Shown here: positions 1 to 7,433 of the stretch, one piece after another
Position numbering within the stretch: position 1 is the first letter of the stretch
Layout of the letters: each line of letters starts with the position of its first letter
Source of the DNA: an uncultured Pelolinea sp.
GTDB taxonomy: Bacteria > Chloroflexota > Anaerolineae > Anaerolineales > Anaerolineaceae
Assembly (NCBI GenBank): GCA_937902055.1
Contig: CALGUJ010000049.1
Location: 1 to 8,848, forward strand
DNA length: 8,848 nt
Direction of reading: 5' to 3'
Position numbers and translations under genes: made by a program
The notes under the pieces: model-generated
Seen by the model: the letters and a program-made list of their open reading frames with translations, nothing else
Told to the model about the DNA's origin: nothing
Databases searched by the model: none

Positions 1-428
1 TCAAACGCCATCCGCTGGCACGCGCTGTTCGAGCGGATAAACTTTGCCTGGCCGGAGTATCGGCTACCCTGGTTCATTACTTAAAAGGAGAAGCGCTCGT
101 AAAAATCCCAATCTGGCAAATGATATCCATGGATATTGAATTCATCCGGCAAAGGGCGGAACAATGGCGGGATGCGGTGGGCGTGGGTGAAATCATCCCC
201 GGCCAATCCATGGTCGGAGGAGGAAGCCTGCCTGAAGAAAGTCAACCGACCTGGCTATTATCACTTAAAGTAAGCAAGGCAAACCAATTTTTATCCAAAT
301 TGCGCGCAATGCCCCAACCCCTGATTGCCAGAATTCAAGATGAACACGTTGTTCTTGATCCGCGGACGGTTTTCCCCGAACAAGACCAGGTGGTGATTTC
401 TTCGCTGAATATAGCACTTCGGCCTTAA
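1..428 (+). CDS. selA: SelA, L-seryl-tRNA(Sec) selenium transferase (C-terminal part, 5' end outside window)
   Basis: SelA is the PLP enzyme that converts seryl-tRNA(Sec) to selenocysteinyl-tRNA(Sec) with selenophosphate, in the cytoplasm. The frame is open from base 3 to the TAA at 426-428 and gives 141 residues without an internal stop. The first visible residues, KRHPLARAVRADKL, match the SelA segment just after the PLP-lysine region (E. coli SelA has a closely similar ...RALRADKMTLAAL). The C-terminal domain follows with VGGGSLPEE, PTWLLSL and the ending IARIQDEHVVLDPRTVFPEQD, all typical of the family. The full protein is usually about 460 residues, so the PLP lysine and two thirds of the enzyme lie off the left edge. 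ATG 120 is an internal Met, not the start. The M24 peptidase gene follows after 31 nt on the same strand; selB, a frequent neighbour, is not the next gene. Confidence 0.9.
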   Translation, partial: KRHPLARAVRADKLCLAGVSATLVHYLKGEALVKIPIWQMISMDIEFIRQRAEQWRDAVGVGEIIPGQSMVGGGSLPEESQPTWLLSLKVSKANQFLSKLRAMPQPLIARIQDEHVVLDPRTVFPEQDQVVISSLNIALRP

Positions 429-459
429 TACGATTTTAGGAAAGTGGAAACCATTACCA

Positions 460-1707
460 ATGAAAAGCGATCTCGATCAAATCATGCAGGCTAACAATGT
501 CGACGCGTTGTGGGTGCTGGGCGCCATGTATAACAATCCCGACATGGTCTATTTCACCGGCATACACCATGCCAACCAGGTTGATCTATTCAAAATTCGC
601 GGCCGCGAGCCGTTTGTATATCATTTCGTAAGTATGGAACGAGAAGAGGCCAGACATTCCGGGCTTGAGACGCATGCCTATGATGAGAACCATCCCCTGG
701 ATTCCTACCTCCAGAGATCTGGTGGAAACCTGGTGGAGGCAATTGCCTGCCGGCTGCGAGATGTGTTAAATGAAATAGGTTTGGTAAAAGGGAGAGTTGC
801 CATTTCCGGTTGGGATAACCTTGGCAGTTCGCTGGCCATTATTTTCGGGGTGAAAGAATTGTTACCGGAAATCGAATTTATCAGCTTTATCCAGGATAGC
901 CCTATCCGCCAAGCGCGTTTAACCAAAACGCCCGAGGAAGCCAACCACATCCGCCAAATGGGGAAATTGACCACCGAAGTCGTGGGCAGAACAGCGGAAT
1001 TTCTATCCGGATGCAATGCTCGAGATGAGTTGATCCATGATGCCTCCGGAAAGCTGGTAACGGTCGGCAGAGTAAAAGAAAAGATCAATTTGTGGTTGGC
1101 GGAATTGGGCGCCGAGAATCCCGAAGAAACCATCTTCTCTATCGGACGAGATGCCGCCATTCCGCATAACACCGGCAATCCCAAAGATGTCCTGCGGGCA
1201 GGTCAACCGATCGTTTTCGACATCTTCCCGCGCGAGAAAGGCGGGGGATATTTCTACGATTTTACCCGCACCTGGTGCCTCGGATATACCTCCCAGGAAG
1301 TCCAAGACATGCATCAGCAGACTTTGCAGGTTCATCATAGTATTATTGACGCACTTCAACCCAATGTGCCATTTAAAATTTATCAGGACATGGCTTGCAA
1401 CATGTTCGAGAAGATGGGTCATGCCACCATCCGCCAGCAATACAATTTATCCGAAGGCTACACCCACAGCATCGGACATGGCTTGGGTCTGGACATTCAT
1501 GAAAACCCATTCAGCGGGATGACTGCCACTGAAAAAGACATCCTGGCGATTGGTTCGGTTTTCAGTATTGAGCCTGGACTATATTATCCTTCCCGAAATA
1601 TTGGCGTGCGCATTGAAGATACGATATATTTAACCCCGCAAGATAAATTTGAAATCATGGCAGAATATCCTTACGATCTGGTTTTGCCGATAAAGCAGAT
1701 AAAATGA
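460..1707 (+). CDS. M24-family metallopeptidase (Xaa-Pro dipeptidase / aminopeptidase P-like)
   Basis: This is a 415-residue cytoplasmic peptidase of the pita-bread fold, predicted to cleave Xaa-Pro bonds with a two-metal centre. All five expected ligands are present: D254 (VFDIFP), D267 (FYDFTRT), H340 (SIGHGLG), E371 (SIEPGLY) and E386 (RIEDT). The accessory histidines H236 (IPHNTGN) and H347 (DIHENP) are also there. Residues 1-155 form a creatinase-like N-terminal domain and the catalytic domain runs from about 158 to the end. No signal peptide or membrane segment is visible. ATG 460 is chosen because no in-frame start lies between it and the selA stop; an AGGAAAG stretch at 438-444 is a weak, rather distant ribosome site. 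The stop overlaps the tsaD start (ATGA), indicating co-translation. Exact specificity (PepP, PepQ or another dipeptidase) cannot be told from sequence, so no symbol is given. Confidence 0.9.
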   Translation: MKSDLDQIMQANNVDALWVLGAMYNNPDMVYFTGIHHANQVDLFKIRGREPFVYHFVSMEREEARHSGLETHAYDENHPLDSYLQRSGGNLVEAIACRLRDVLNEIGLVKGRVAISGWDNLGSSLAIIFGVKELLPEIEFISFIQDSPIRQARLTKTPEEANHIRQMGKLTTEVVGRTAEFLSGCNARDELIHDASGKLVTVGRVKEKINLWLAELGAENPEETIFSIGRDAAIPHNTGNPKDVLRAGQPIVFDIFPREKGGGYFYDFTRTWCLGYTSQEVQDMHQQTLQVHHSIIDALQPNVPFKIYQDMACNMFEKMGHATIRQQYNLSEGYTHSIGHGLGLDIHENPFSGMTATEKDILAIGSVFSIEPGLYYPSRNIGVRIEDTIYLTPQDKFEIMAEYPYDLVLPIKQIK

Positions 1708-2744
1708 ATCCCAAAAAACTATCCCAGCAAAACATTCGCATAATGGCAGTAGAAACCTCCTGCGACGAGACTGCCGCGGCTATCCTGGTAGATGGTCGCA
1801 AAATCTTATCCAATGTGGTTGCGACCCAAATCGATTTGCATGCCAAATTTGGTGGTGTTTTCCCGGAAATGGCATCCCGCCAGCATATCCTGACCATTTA
1901 CCCGGTGGTTGAGGAAGCACTCAACCAGGCTCACCTGAGTCTGGGAGAATTGGACGCGATTGCGGTCACACGCGGGCCGGGTTTGGCAGGTTCGTTGGTC
2001 GTGGGGATGAACATGGCCAAGGCTCTGGCATTGGGAAGCGGATTGCCATTAATCGGAATAAACCATCTTGAAGGCCATCTTTATTCAGCCTGGATCCAAA
2101 GCGAAATGGATGAACCCCAAAATCCACCCGAGTTTCCTATTATCGCTATGATCGTCTCCGGCGGGCATTCTACCCTAATGGTCATGAAGGATCACCTTCA
2201 GTATGAATTCCTGGGCAGCACATTGGATGATGCCGCCGGCGAGGCTTTTGATAAAGTTGCCAGATTGTTGAACCTTCCTTATCCCGGCGGCCCCTCGGTT
2301 CAAAAAGCCGCCGAGCGGGGCAACCCGGCAGCTTTCAACTTTCCTCGCTCCTGGTTGGAAGGAAGTTGGGATTTCTCATTCAGTGGATTAAAAACTGCCG
2401 TATTACGTGAAGTTCACGCTCTGGAAGGGAAAGGCATTGTTGTTCCTGTTGAGGACATGGCTGCCAGTTTTCAGACAGCGGTTGTGGATGTATTAACCAG
2501 GAAAGCATTTCTGGCAGCTGAAAAATTTAATGCCAGGCATATCGTAGTGGCAGGCGGCGTTTCAGCCAACCGTGCTCTGCGCAAAGCTTTCACTGAACAA
2601 AATCGATTCGTCGTTCATATCCCTCCATTGAAATACTGTACCGATAACGCAGCCATGATCGCGGCCGCCGGATACCAACGGTTCGTGCATGGATTCCGCG
2701 ATGACCTGAATATGGACGTTTTTCCAAATTGGCCGTTGGCTTAA
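1704..2744 (+). CDS. tsaD: TsaD, tRNA N6-threonylcarbamoyladenosine transferase subunit
   Basis: TsaD transfers the threonylcarbamoyl group from TC-AMP to A37 of ANN-decoding tRNAs, in complex with TsaB and TsaE. The 346-residue length is normal for bacterial TsaD (Kae1/Gcp, ASKHA fold). Visible motifs are VETSCDET (16-23), the metal-binding HLEGH (H121 and H125), VSGGHS (151-156), LGSTLDDAAGEAFDKVARLL (170-189), the nucleotide site VAGGVSANRALR (282-293) and the metal aspartate D314 in CTDNAAMIA. The start at 1704 overlaps the upstream stop as ATGA and no strong Shine-Dalgarno is seen, which fits translational coupling. An alternative ATG at 1743 (MAVETSCDE) would remove a 13-residue tail but lacks a ribosome site too. 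tsaB and tsaE are not in the window. Confidence 0.96.
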   Translation: MNPKKLSQQNIRIMAVETSCDETAAAILVDGRKILSNVVATQIDLHAKFGGVFPEMASRQHILTIYPVVEEALNQAHLSLGELDAIAVTRGPGLAGSLVVGMNMAKALALGSGLPLIGINHLEGHLYSAWIQSEMDEPQNPPEFPIIAMIVSGGHSTLMVMKDHLQYEFLGSTLDDAAGEAFDKVARLLNLPYPGGPSVQKAAERGNPAAFNFPRSWLEGSWDFSFSGLKTAVLREVHALEGKGIVVPVEDMAASFQTAVVDVLTRKAFLAAEKFNARHIVVAGGVSANRALRKAFTEQNRFVVHIPPLKYCTDNAAMIAAAGYQRFVHGFRDDLNMDVFPNWPLA

Positions 2745-2821
2745 CACCCACCGCGATCCTGTTCAATTAATCAAGCAGCAAATTGTGGAATTTGTGCGTT
2801 TTTCAGTTGAGAGAACTACAA

Positions 2822-2870
2822 TATAATGAAATTCGCATTTTAGCCTGTTCGAACTTCTAGAAAGAACAGG
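2822..2870 (+). promoter_or_regulatory. Candidate osmC control region: -10-like box and inverted repeat
   Basis: The 187-bp gap between tsaD and the OsmC gene holds a perfect TATAAT at 2822-2827 and, about 17 bp further on, an inverted repeat CCTGTTC (2844-2850) / GAACAGG (2864-2870) separated by 13 bases. No good -35 box lies 16-18 bp upstream of the TATAAT. The repeat would fall just after a start site near 2834, a position suited to a repressor operator. It has no T-tract after it, so a terminator for tsaD is less likely. OsmC/Ohr genes are often under peroxide-responsive regulators, but which protein would bind here is unknown. Confidence 0.35.
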
Positions 2871-2931
2871 TCATTCGCTTTACGAGATACATTCCCGGTT
2901 AAAATCTTGAATATCATCTTTTAGGAGAATT

Positions 2932-3342
2932 ATGGACGCGAAAGTAATATGGACAAAACGGATGAGCTTTGAGGGTTCATCAGATTCCGGTTTCACGTTG
3001 CCATTGGGAACATCCCCGGAGGTGGGCGGTGATGACGACGGTTTCCGGCCTTTGGAATTGTTGGCGATTGGATTAGCCGGCTGCACAGCTATGGATGTAA
3101 TCTCAATCCTTACAAAAAAACGGCAGGAAGTTACTAATTTTGAAGTAAAAGTTCACGCTGACCGGCAGGAAGAACACCCCAAGGTCTTTACTCACTTGAC
3201 AATTGAATATATCCTTGGAGGAAAGGACCTTTCCAGAGAAGCCGTAGAACGAGCGGTACAGTTATCAGCGGATAAATATTGCCCAGCCCAAGCCATGTTC
3301 GCCAAGATCGTTCCGATCGATTTGAAAATCACAATTTTATAA
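2932..3342 (+). CDS. OsmC/Ohr-family protein (thiol peroxidase-like)
   Basis: This is a 136-residue cytoplasmic protein of the OsmC/Ohr superfamily, whose characterised members reduce organic or inorganic hydroperoxides with a pair of cysteines. Both are present: C51 in GLAGCTAMDV, at the start of the central helix, and C117 in DKYCPAQ. The conserved PLELL (40-44), which precedes the first cysteine and carries a glutamate, is also there. The short N-terminus and the segment LSADKYCPAQ resemble the YhfA-like subgroup rather than classical Ohr, so the actual substrate is open. The start is well supported by AGGAGA at 2923-2928, 3 nt before ATG. It lies after tsaD in the same direction but with a 187-bp gap containing its own candidate promoter, so it is probably a separate unit. 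An inverted repeat lies downstream, before the convergent transporter operon. Confidence 0.9.
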   Translation: MDAKVIWTKRMSFEGSSDSGFTLPLGTSPEVGGDDDGFRPLELLAIGLAGCTAMDVISILTKKRQEVTNFEVKVHADRQEEHPKVFTHLTIEYILGGKDLSREAVERAVQLSADKYCPAQAMFAKIVPIDLKITIL

Positions 3343-3366
3343 TTACCGCAAGTCATATTAAAAGCA

Positions 3367-3415
3367 GGTGCAGATCTCTGTTGATTCATCCCCATTTTCA
3401 CGAGAGATCTGCACC
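3367..3415 (-). terminator. Perfect 13-bp inverted repeat in convergent gap (likely terminator of the sugar transporter operon)
   Basis: GGTGCAGATCTCT (3367-3379) and AGAGATCTGCACC (3403-3415) pair perfectly with a 23-nt loop. Read on the minus strand, the stem is followed within a few bases by CTTTTAAT, a weak U-tract, and lies just after the mmsB stop at 3444. On the plus strand the repeat follows osmC but is followed by purine-rich sequence, so a role for osmC is less convincing. The large loop is unusual for an intrinsic terminator; it may instead act as a 3'-end stabilising hairpin. Confidence 0.55.
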
Positions 3416-3443
3416 ACTAAAGAAGAGAAGAGATTACCTGCTC

Positions 3444-4628
3444 TTACTTTCCACGACGCCGAGTGCTAACATCAAAGATTACTGCAATTAATAAAACCAA
3501 TCCGCGCACGATATATTGCGAAGATATATCGATCCCCATCAAGTTCATTCCACTGGTCAAAGATGTCATCACCAATGCGCCAATAAGAGAACCGGTGACT
3601 TTTCCAACACCACCTGCCGCGGATACGCCGCCCACATAAGCCGCTGCGATTGCATCCATTTCAAACAGCTGACCCGCGATTGTAGTAGCGGATTGCAAAC
3701 GGGAGGAAAATAGAATCCCGGAAAGAGCTGACAACATACCCATCGAACCGAAAACGACAAAAGTAAGTTTTTTTACGTCAATACCGCTTAGTTCTGCTGC
3801 CTCGGGATTGCCGCCAATGGCATAGATATACCGGCCCAAGACTGTTTTTGTTGTGATGTAATGGTACACCGCCACCACTGCCAACATGATCACAACCGTC
3901 CAGGATAAACCATTATAGCCAGCCAGAACCCAAGTGATCCCAAGGATAACCGCGGAAGTAAAAAAGAGCTTCAGAATAAACATATCCATGGTTAACACTT
4001 CGAAGTTGTACGCCAACTTGTTCTGACGATTCTTTATTTCGTTGAAAATACTCAAGACAACACTAATGAGACCCAGTATCAGGGTCAGCTTATGCATTCC
4101 GGGTAGAAAATTTAAATTTGCTATGTCCGGAATATAACCATTCCCAATCGCGTTATACGCATCGTTGGGAATGATGATCGTCCCCGTTTTCAGGGTTACC
4201 AGCAATAATGCTCCGCGGTAAATCAACCAGCCAGCCAGGGAAGCCACGAAAGCAGGGATCCCCAATTGCGCCACAGGAAAGGCTGTGATCAAGCCGGCTA
4301 CAACACCCATACCCATGACCAAGGGAATGACGATCACTACCGGCAGGTGCCATTGAACCATGGCAATGGCGGCCATCGCTCCCAAAAAGCCTGCCAAAAA
4401 ACCCACGGAAAGATCAATATGGCGGATCACAATAACCAGTGTCATACCGACAGCCAATACCGCGATATATCCGGTTTGATTTAGCAGATTGCTGATATTT
4501 CTTGATGAGATAAAAATTCCGTTGGTCATTGTGGTAAAGAATACAATAATTGCCAGAAGGGCAATATACATACCATATTCACGGACATTCTGCTTTAATA
4601 TTTTTTGCACATTTCGAATAAATGACAT
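3444..4628 (-). CDS. mmsB: Multiple-monosaccharide ABC transporter permease (GguB/MmsB, XylH-like)
   Basis: This inner-membrane permease of the BPD_transp_2 (ribose/xylose/galactose) family has 394 residues and would act as a dimer with MmsA. It is strongly hydrophobic, with about ten predicted membrane segments from residue 20 to 388. It carries the family signatures RHIDLSVG (69-76), in the loop contacting the ATPase, and AIGGNPEAAELSGI (270-283). The C-terminus ends in a basic RRRGK, expected to be cytoplasmic. The length matches the long GguB/XylH permeases rather than RbsC (about 320). A TTG at 4634 extends the frame by two codons but lies 1 nt from the Shine-Dalgarno; ATG 4628 has AGGAG at 7-nt spacing and is preferred. 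The gene is last in the chvE-mmsA-mmsB operon and its ribosome site overlaps the mmsA stop. Confidence 0.93.
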   Translation of the reverse strand: MSFIRNVQKILKQNVREYGMYIALLAIIVFFTTMTNGIFISSRNISNLLNQTGYIAVLAVGMTLVIVIRHIDLSVGFLAGFLGAMAAIAMVQWHLPVVIVIPLVMGMGVVAGLITAFPVAQLGIPAFVASLAGWLIYRGALLLVTLKTGTIIIPNDAYNAIGNGYIPDIANLNFLPGMHKLTLILGLISVVLSIFNEIKNRQNKLAYNFEVLTMDMFILKLFFTSAVILGITWVLAGYNGLSWTVVIMLAVVAVYHYITTKTVLGRYIYAIGGNPEAAELSGIDVKKLTFVVFGSMGMLSALSGILFSSRLQSATTIAGQLFEMDAIAAAYVGGVSAAGGVGKVTGSLIGALVMTSLTSGMNLMGIDISSQYIVRGLVLLIAVIFDVSTRRRGK

Positions 4629-4635
4629 ATCCAAT

Positions 4636-4642
4636 CTCCTTA
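4636..4642 (-). promoter_or_regulatory. mmsB ribosome binding site overlapping the mmsA stop codon
   Basis: On the minus strand the mmsA stop TAA (4642-4640) merges into TAAGGAG, giving AGGAG at 4640-4636. It sits 7 nt before ATG 4628 and only 1 nt before TTG 4634, so it selects the ATG. The overlap with the stop codon suggests translational coupling of ATPase and permease. Confidence 0.8.
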
Positions 4643-6160
4643 ATTCGTAGCCATATGCATGATCTTTTCCTGGGTTGCCTCTTCGATGGAAAGCTCCCCA
4701 GTAATTCTTCCTGACGAAACAATATAAATTCTGTCGCTCATGCCAAGGATTTCCGGCAATTCGGATGAGATCATGATAATGCTCTTTCCCTCAGCCACCA
4801 ACTGGTTCATGATTGTATAAATTTCGAATTTAGCGCCCACATCAATACCGCGCGTTGGTTCATCCAGGATAAGTATTTCCGGGCTGACAAATAACCATTT
4901 GGCCAGTGATACTTTTTGTTGATTACCACCACTCAGGTTAAGTACCTTTTGCTCAATCGTGGGAGTACGAATATCCAACGTTTTCCGGTATTCGGTTGCT
5001 TGCTTTACTTCATTGTTTTCGTTGACAATCCCACGTTTGGAAATCCTTTTCATGTTGGCTAACGTAATGTTTTGTTTAACATCCTGAATCAAGATCAATC
5101 CGTTTCCCTTACGATCTTCGGTTACGTAAGCCATCCCTGAGTTGATTGCGTGCCTTGGATTTTTAAAATCCCGTTTTTTCCCTTCAACAATCACCTCGCC
5201 GCTAACTTCAAAACCGGTTGGATTACCGAAAAGGCTCAACGCCAATTCAGTTCTTCCTGATCCCATTAATCCCGCAAAACCAACGATCTCCCCCTTTTTC
5301 ACGTTGAAATTAATATCCTTCAGGATCGTGCGTCCTATTTTTGGATTATAAGCATTCAAATTTTGGACTTGAAAAATCACTTCCCCATGTTTCGATCGTG
5401 GCCGAGGCGGATAGACGTTATTGATCTCTCGGCCTACCATGTGTTTGATTAAAATACCTTCGGTGACTTGCCCATTCTTCGCGTCGAGTGTACAGATCGT
5501 TCGCCCGTCACGCAATACGGTAACGGTATCAGCGATCTCAATCACTTCCTTCAATTTATGAGAAATTAGAATGGATGTAACGCCATGCTGCTTTAGCTCG
5601 CGCAGTAAATCGAAGAGATTGTCGCAGTCATCTTCGTTCAATGCTGAAGTGGGTTCATCAAGAATAAGTAATTTCACATCCTGGCTGAGTGCTTTCGCTA
5701 TTTCAATCAATTGTTGTTTACCAACGCCCAACTCCATGACTTTCGTGGCCGGATTGACTTCCAACCGGACTTTTTTAAGCATTTCTACGGATTGCTTGAT
5801 TGTTTCATTCCAATCCACAATACCCTTTTTCTGGATCTCGTGACCCAGAAAAATATTTTCATATACCGACATTTCGGGAACTAGCGCAAGTTCCTGATAA
5901 ATGATTGCGATGCCTGCCTTTTTACTATCGCTAATTCCCGAAAATTTTTGTTCAATTCCATTGAAATGGATTTCACCGGTATATTCACCGTACGGATAAA
6001 CCCCGCTCAGGACTTTCATTAATGTGGATTTGCCAGCGCCATTTTCGCCAACCAAACAATGAATTTCCCCTTTGGTTACCGCAAAACTGACTTCGTCCAG
6101 TGCTTTCACCCCTGGAAATTCTTTTGTTATGGATTTCATTTCCAAAATATGGCTATTCAT
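4640..6160 (-). CDS. mmsA: Multiple-monosaccharide ABC transporter ATP-binding protein (GguA/MmsA, XylG-like)
   Basis: This is a 506-residue ATPase with two tandem nucleotide-binding domains, the usual design for sugar importers of the ribose/xylose class. Domain 1 has Walker A GENGAGKST (38-46), Q-loop YQE (88-90), a signature region written LGVGKQQ (144-150), Walker B LLILDEPT (164-171) and the switch histidine H201. Domain 2 has a degenerate Walker A GLMGSGRT (297-304) with Arg for Lys, a canonical signature LSGGNQQ (409-415), Walker B ILILDEPT (429-436) and SSE in place of the switch histidine. This asymmetry is normal for the family, with one competent and one degenerate site. The opening residues and GVYPYGEYTGEI are characteristic of GguA/MmsA. 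It is second in the operon, 98 nt after chvE with a hairpin between them, and 11 nt before the mmsB start. The ribosome site is only a weak GGAG at 6172-6175. Confidence 0.95.
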   Translation of the reverse strand: MNSHILEMKSITKEFPGVKALDEVSFAVTKGEIHCLVGENGAGKSTLMKVLSGVYPYGEYTGEIHFNGIEQKFSGISDSKKAGIAIIYQELALVPEMSVYENIFLGHEIQKKGIVDWNETIKQSVEMLKKVRLEVNPATKVMELGVGKQQLIEIAKALSQDVKLLILDEPTSALNEDDCDNLFDLLRELKQHGVTSILISHKLKEVIEIADTVTVLRDGRTICTLDAKNGQVTEGILIKHMVGREINNVYPPRPRSKHGEVIFQVQNLNAYNPKIGRTILKDINFNVKKGEIVGFAGLMGSGRTELALSLFGNPTGFEVSGEVIVEGKKRDFKNPRHAINSGMAYVTEDRKGNGLILIQDVKQNITLANMKRISKRGIVNENNEVKQATEYRKTLDIRTPTIEQKVLNLSGGNQQKVSLAKWLFVSPEILILDEPTRGIDVGAKFEIYTIMNQLVAEGKSIIMISSELPEILGMSDRIYIVSSGRITGELSIEEATQEKIMHMATN

Positions 6161-6202
6161 TGATAATCCAACTCCACAAGAACATAATCAAAATCATCTT
6201 TC

Positions 6203-6240
6203 AAGAAAAGTGATGGTAAGGAAATACCATCACTTTTCTT
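6203..6240 (-). terminator. Perfect 16-bp hairpin between chvE and mmsA (leaky terminator / attenuator)
   Basis: The arms at 6203-6218 and 6225-6240 pair perfectly around a 6-nt loop. On the minus strand it has the classic intrinsic terminator layout: an A-rich tract, a 9-bp core GTGATGGTA/TACCATCAC, then TTTTCTT. It starts 18 nt after the chvE stop and ends 42 nt before the mmsA start. An internal terminator after the binding-protein gene commonly lowers transporter expression relative to the abundant binding protein, or protects the 3' end of its mRNA. A second small palindrome, AATCTG-A-CAGATT (6247-6259), overlaps the chvE stop. Confidence 0.8.
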
Positions 6241-6258
6241 TTTACCAATCTGACAGAT

Positions 6259-7419
6259 TTACTCTAACCCGGTGAATTGATCAGCAGTGTAGTAACCGCC
6301 ATCAATTAATTCGGATTTTACGTTGTTTTTGTCAACAGTAACCACGGCGGATTGAATCGCGGGTACATCCTTCACGCCATTGTTATAGCTGCCTTTGGCT
6401 TCCGGTGTTCCACCCTCGAGTAAGGCAACTGCAGCAGCGATCGCATCCTTTACCAATGTGCGGACATCTTTCCAAACAGTCATGGACTGTTTACCATCGA
6501 TGATGTATTGCACGGAAGCGATTTCTGCATCCTGTCCGGTAACAAAATAGCTGGTGACATCCTTGTCAACACCGAACACATCCGCGATAGCACGTGCGGT
6601 GCCATCGTTCGGGGCCAGGATGAACACATTACCCTTATCCGCAGCGGGTGCGGCGGTCAGGTTGGCTTCCGCCAGGTTCTTGGCAGTGTTGAAGTCCCAG
6701 TTGGTGGTGACCTGGCCGATGATCTTGCTCATTTCATCGCGGGTCAATTCAGCTTTGTCCTGCAGTGCAACCGCTTCGCTCGAGTTCTTGATCACGAAGG
6801 TACCGTCTGCGATTTTGGGTTGCAAAACACTCCAGGCGCCCTCAAAGAAAATAAAGGCGTTATTATCGGAGGCTGCACCTGCATACAGGTACAGAGGATT
6901 GCCGGTACCGGTGGCATTATCGATCAGGTATTGACCTTGCTGGGCACCCACTGCGATACTGTCGAAGGTAACATAGTAATCAACTGCTTCGGTGTCGCGG
7001 ATCAGGCGGTCATAAGAAATGACCTTCACACCAGCAGCAGCGGCTTCTTCAGCAGCAGCGGCAGCAGCGGTTCCATCCTGCGGGCAAATCACGAGGACTT
7101 TTACACCCTTCGAGATGAGGGATTCCACATTGGCTTTTTCTTTGGCGGAATCACCCTGGCTGAACAGAATTTCCACATCATAACCGGCAGCGGTCAACGC
7201 TTCCGCGAACCTGGTTTCGTCCTGTATCCAGCGCGGCTCATCCTTGGTTGGGAGCACAATGCCGACAGCCAGCTTGGCTTCTTCAGCAGGCGCGGCTTCT
7301 TCGGCAGGAGCAGCTTCTTCGGCTGGCGCTTCAGTTGCTGCCGGTTGGCAGGCTGTTAATACAGAAGCAGCAACAATCAACGCCGCTAACAAGACATACA
7401 ATGTTACTTTTTTGAACAT
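6259..7419 (-). CDS. chvE: ChvE-like multiple-monosaccharide-binding lipoprotein
   Basis: This is the extracytoplasmic solute-binding component of the importer, predicted to bind monosaccharides such as glucose, galactose, xylose or arabinose. The 386-residue protein starts with a signal peptide (MFKK, hydrophobic 5-20) ending in lipobox LTAC with lipid-anchored C24. An Ala/Pro/Glu tether follows (about 25-49, AAPAEE-type repeats). The periplasmic-binding fold runs from about 50. Family motifs are PTKDEPRW (57-64), ISYDRLIRD (134-142), TFDSIAVG (151-158), NDGTARA (271-277), TGQDAE (294-299) and ELIDGGYYTADQ (370-381); the last three are very close to Agrobacterium ChvE. ATG 7419 is chosen because AAGGAGG lies 7 nt upstream and the Lys-Lys/hydrophobic signal begins there. 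A GTG at 7497 and ATG at 7425 are in frame, but each lies 1 nt from an AGGAGG. Confidence 0.93.
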   Translation of the reverse strand: MFKKVTLYVLLAALIVAASVLTACQPAATEAPAEEAAPAEEAAPAEEAKLAVGIVLPTKDEPRWIQDETRFAEALTAAGYDVEILFSQGDSAKEKANVESLISKGVKVLVICPQDGTAAAAAAEEAAAAGVKVISYDRLIRDTEAVDYYVTFDSIAVGAQQGQYLIDNATGTGNPLYLYAGAASDNNAFIFFEGAWSVLQPKIADGTFVIKNSSEAVALQDKAELTRDEMSKIIGQVTTNWDFNTAKNLAEANLTAAPAADKGNVFILAPNDGTARAIADVFGVDKDVTSYFVTGQDAEIASVQYIIDGKQSMTVWKDVRTLVKDAIAAAVALLEGGTPEAKGSYNNGVKDVPAIQSAVVTVDKNNVKSELIDGGYYTADQFTGLE

Positions 7420-7426
7420 TTTCATT

Positions 7427-7433
7427 CCTCCTT
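7427..7433 (-). promoter_or_regulatory. chvE ribosome binding site
   Basis: AAGGAGG on the minus strand stands 7 nt before ATG 7419 and 1 nt before the in-frame ATG 7425, which fixes the start at 7419. Confidence 0.85.

Noticed and set aside
1..84. Open frame in frame 1 ending with TAA at 82-84, looking like the tail of another gene
   Set aside because: The overlapping frame beginning at base 3 matches SelA continuously to 428, so the frame-1 reading is a shadow.
705..1522. Several open frames on both strands inside the M24 peptidase gene
   Set aside because: They overlap a gene with all five metal ligands in place and encode no recognisable motif.
2807..2827. TTGAGA and TATAAT as a sigma-70 promoter pair upstream of osmC
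   Set aside because: The spacer is only 9 nt, far from the 16-18 nt needed. Only the -10-like box is kept as weak evidence.
4640..6160. Degenerate second Walker A (GRT) and missing second switch histidine in MmsA as a defect
   Set aside because: This asymmetry is the normal state in tandem-domain sugar ATPases of the XylG/MglA/RbsA type.
6508..7359. Long plus-strand open frame (283 codons) antisense to chvE
   Set aside because: It lies wholly opposite a gene with clear family motifs, has a low-complexity Gly/Ser/Phe-rich composition that follows from the Ala/Glu codons of chvE, and has no recognisable domain.
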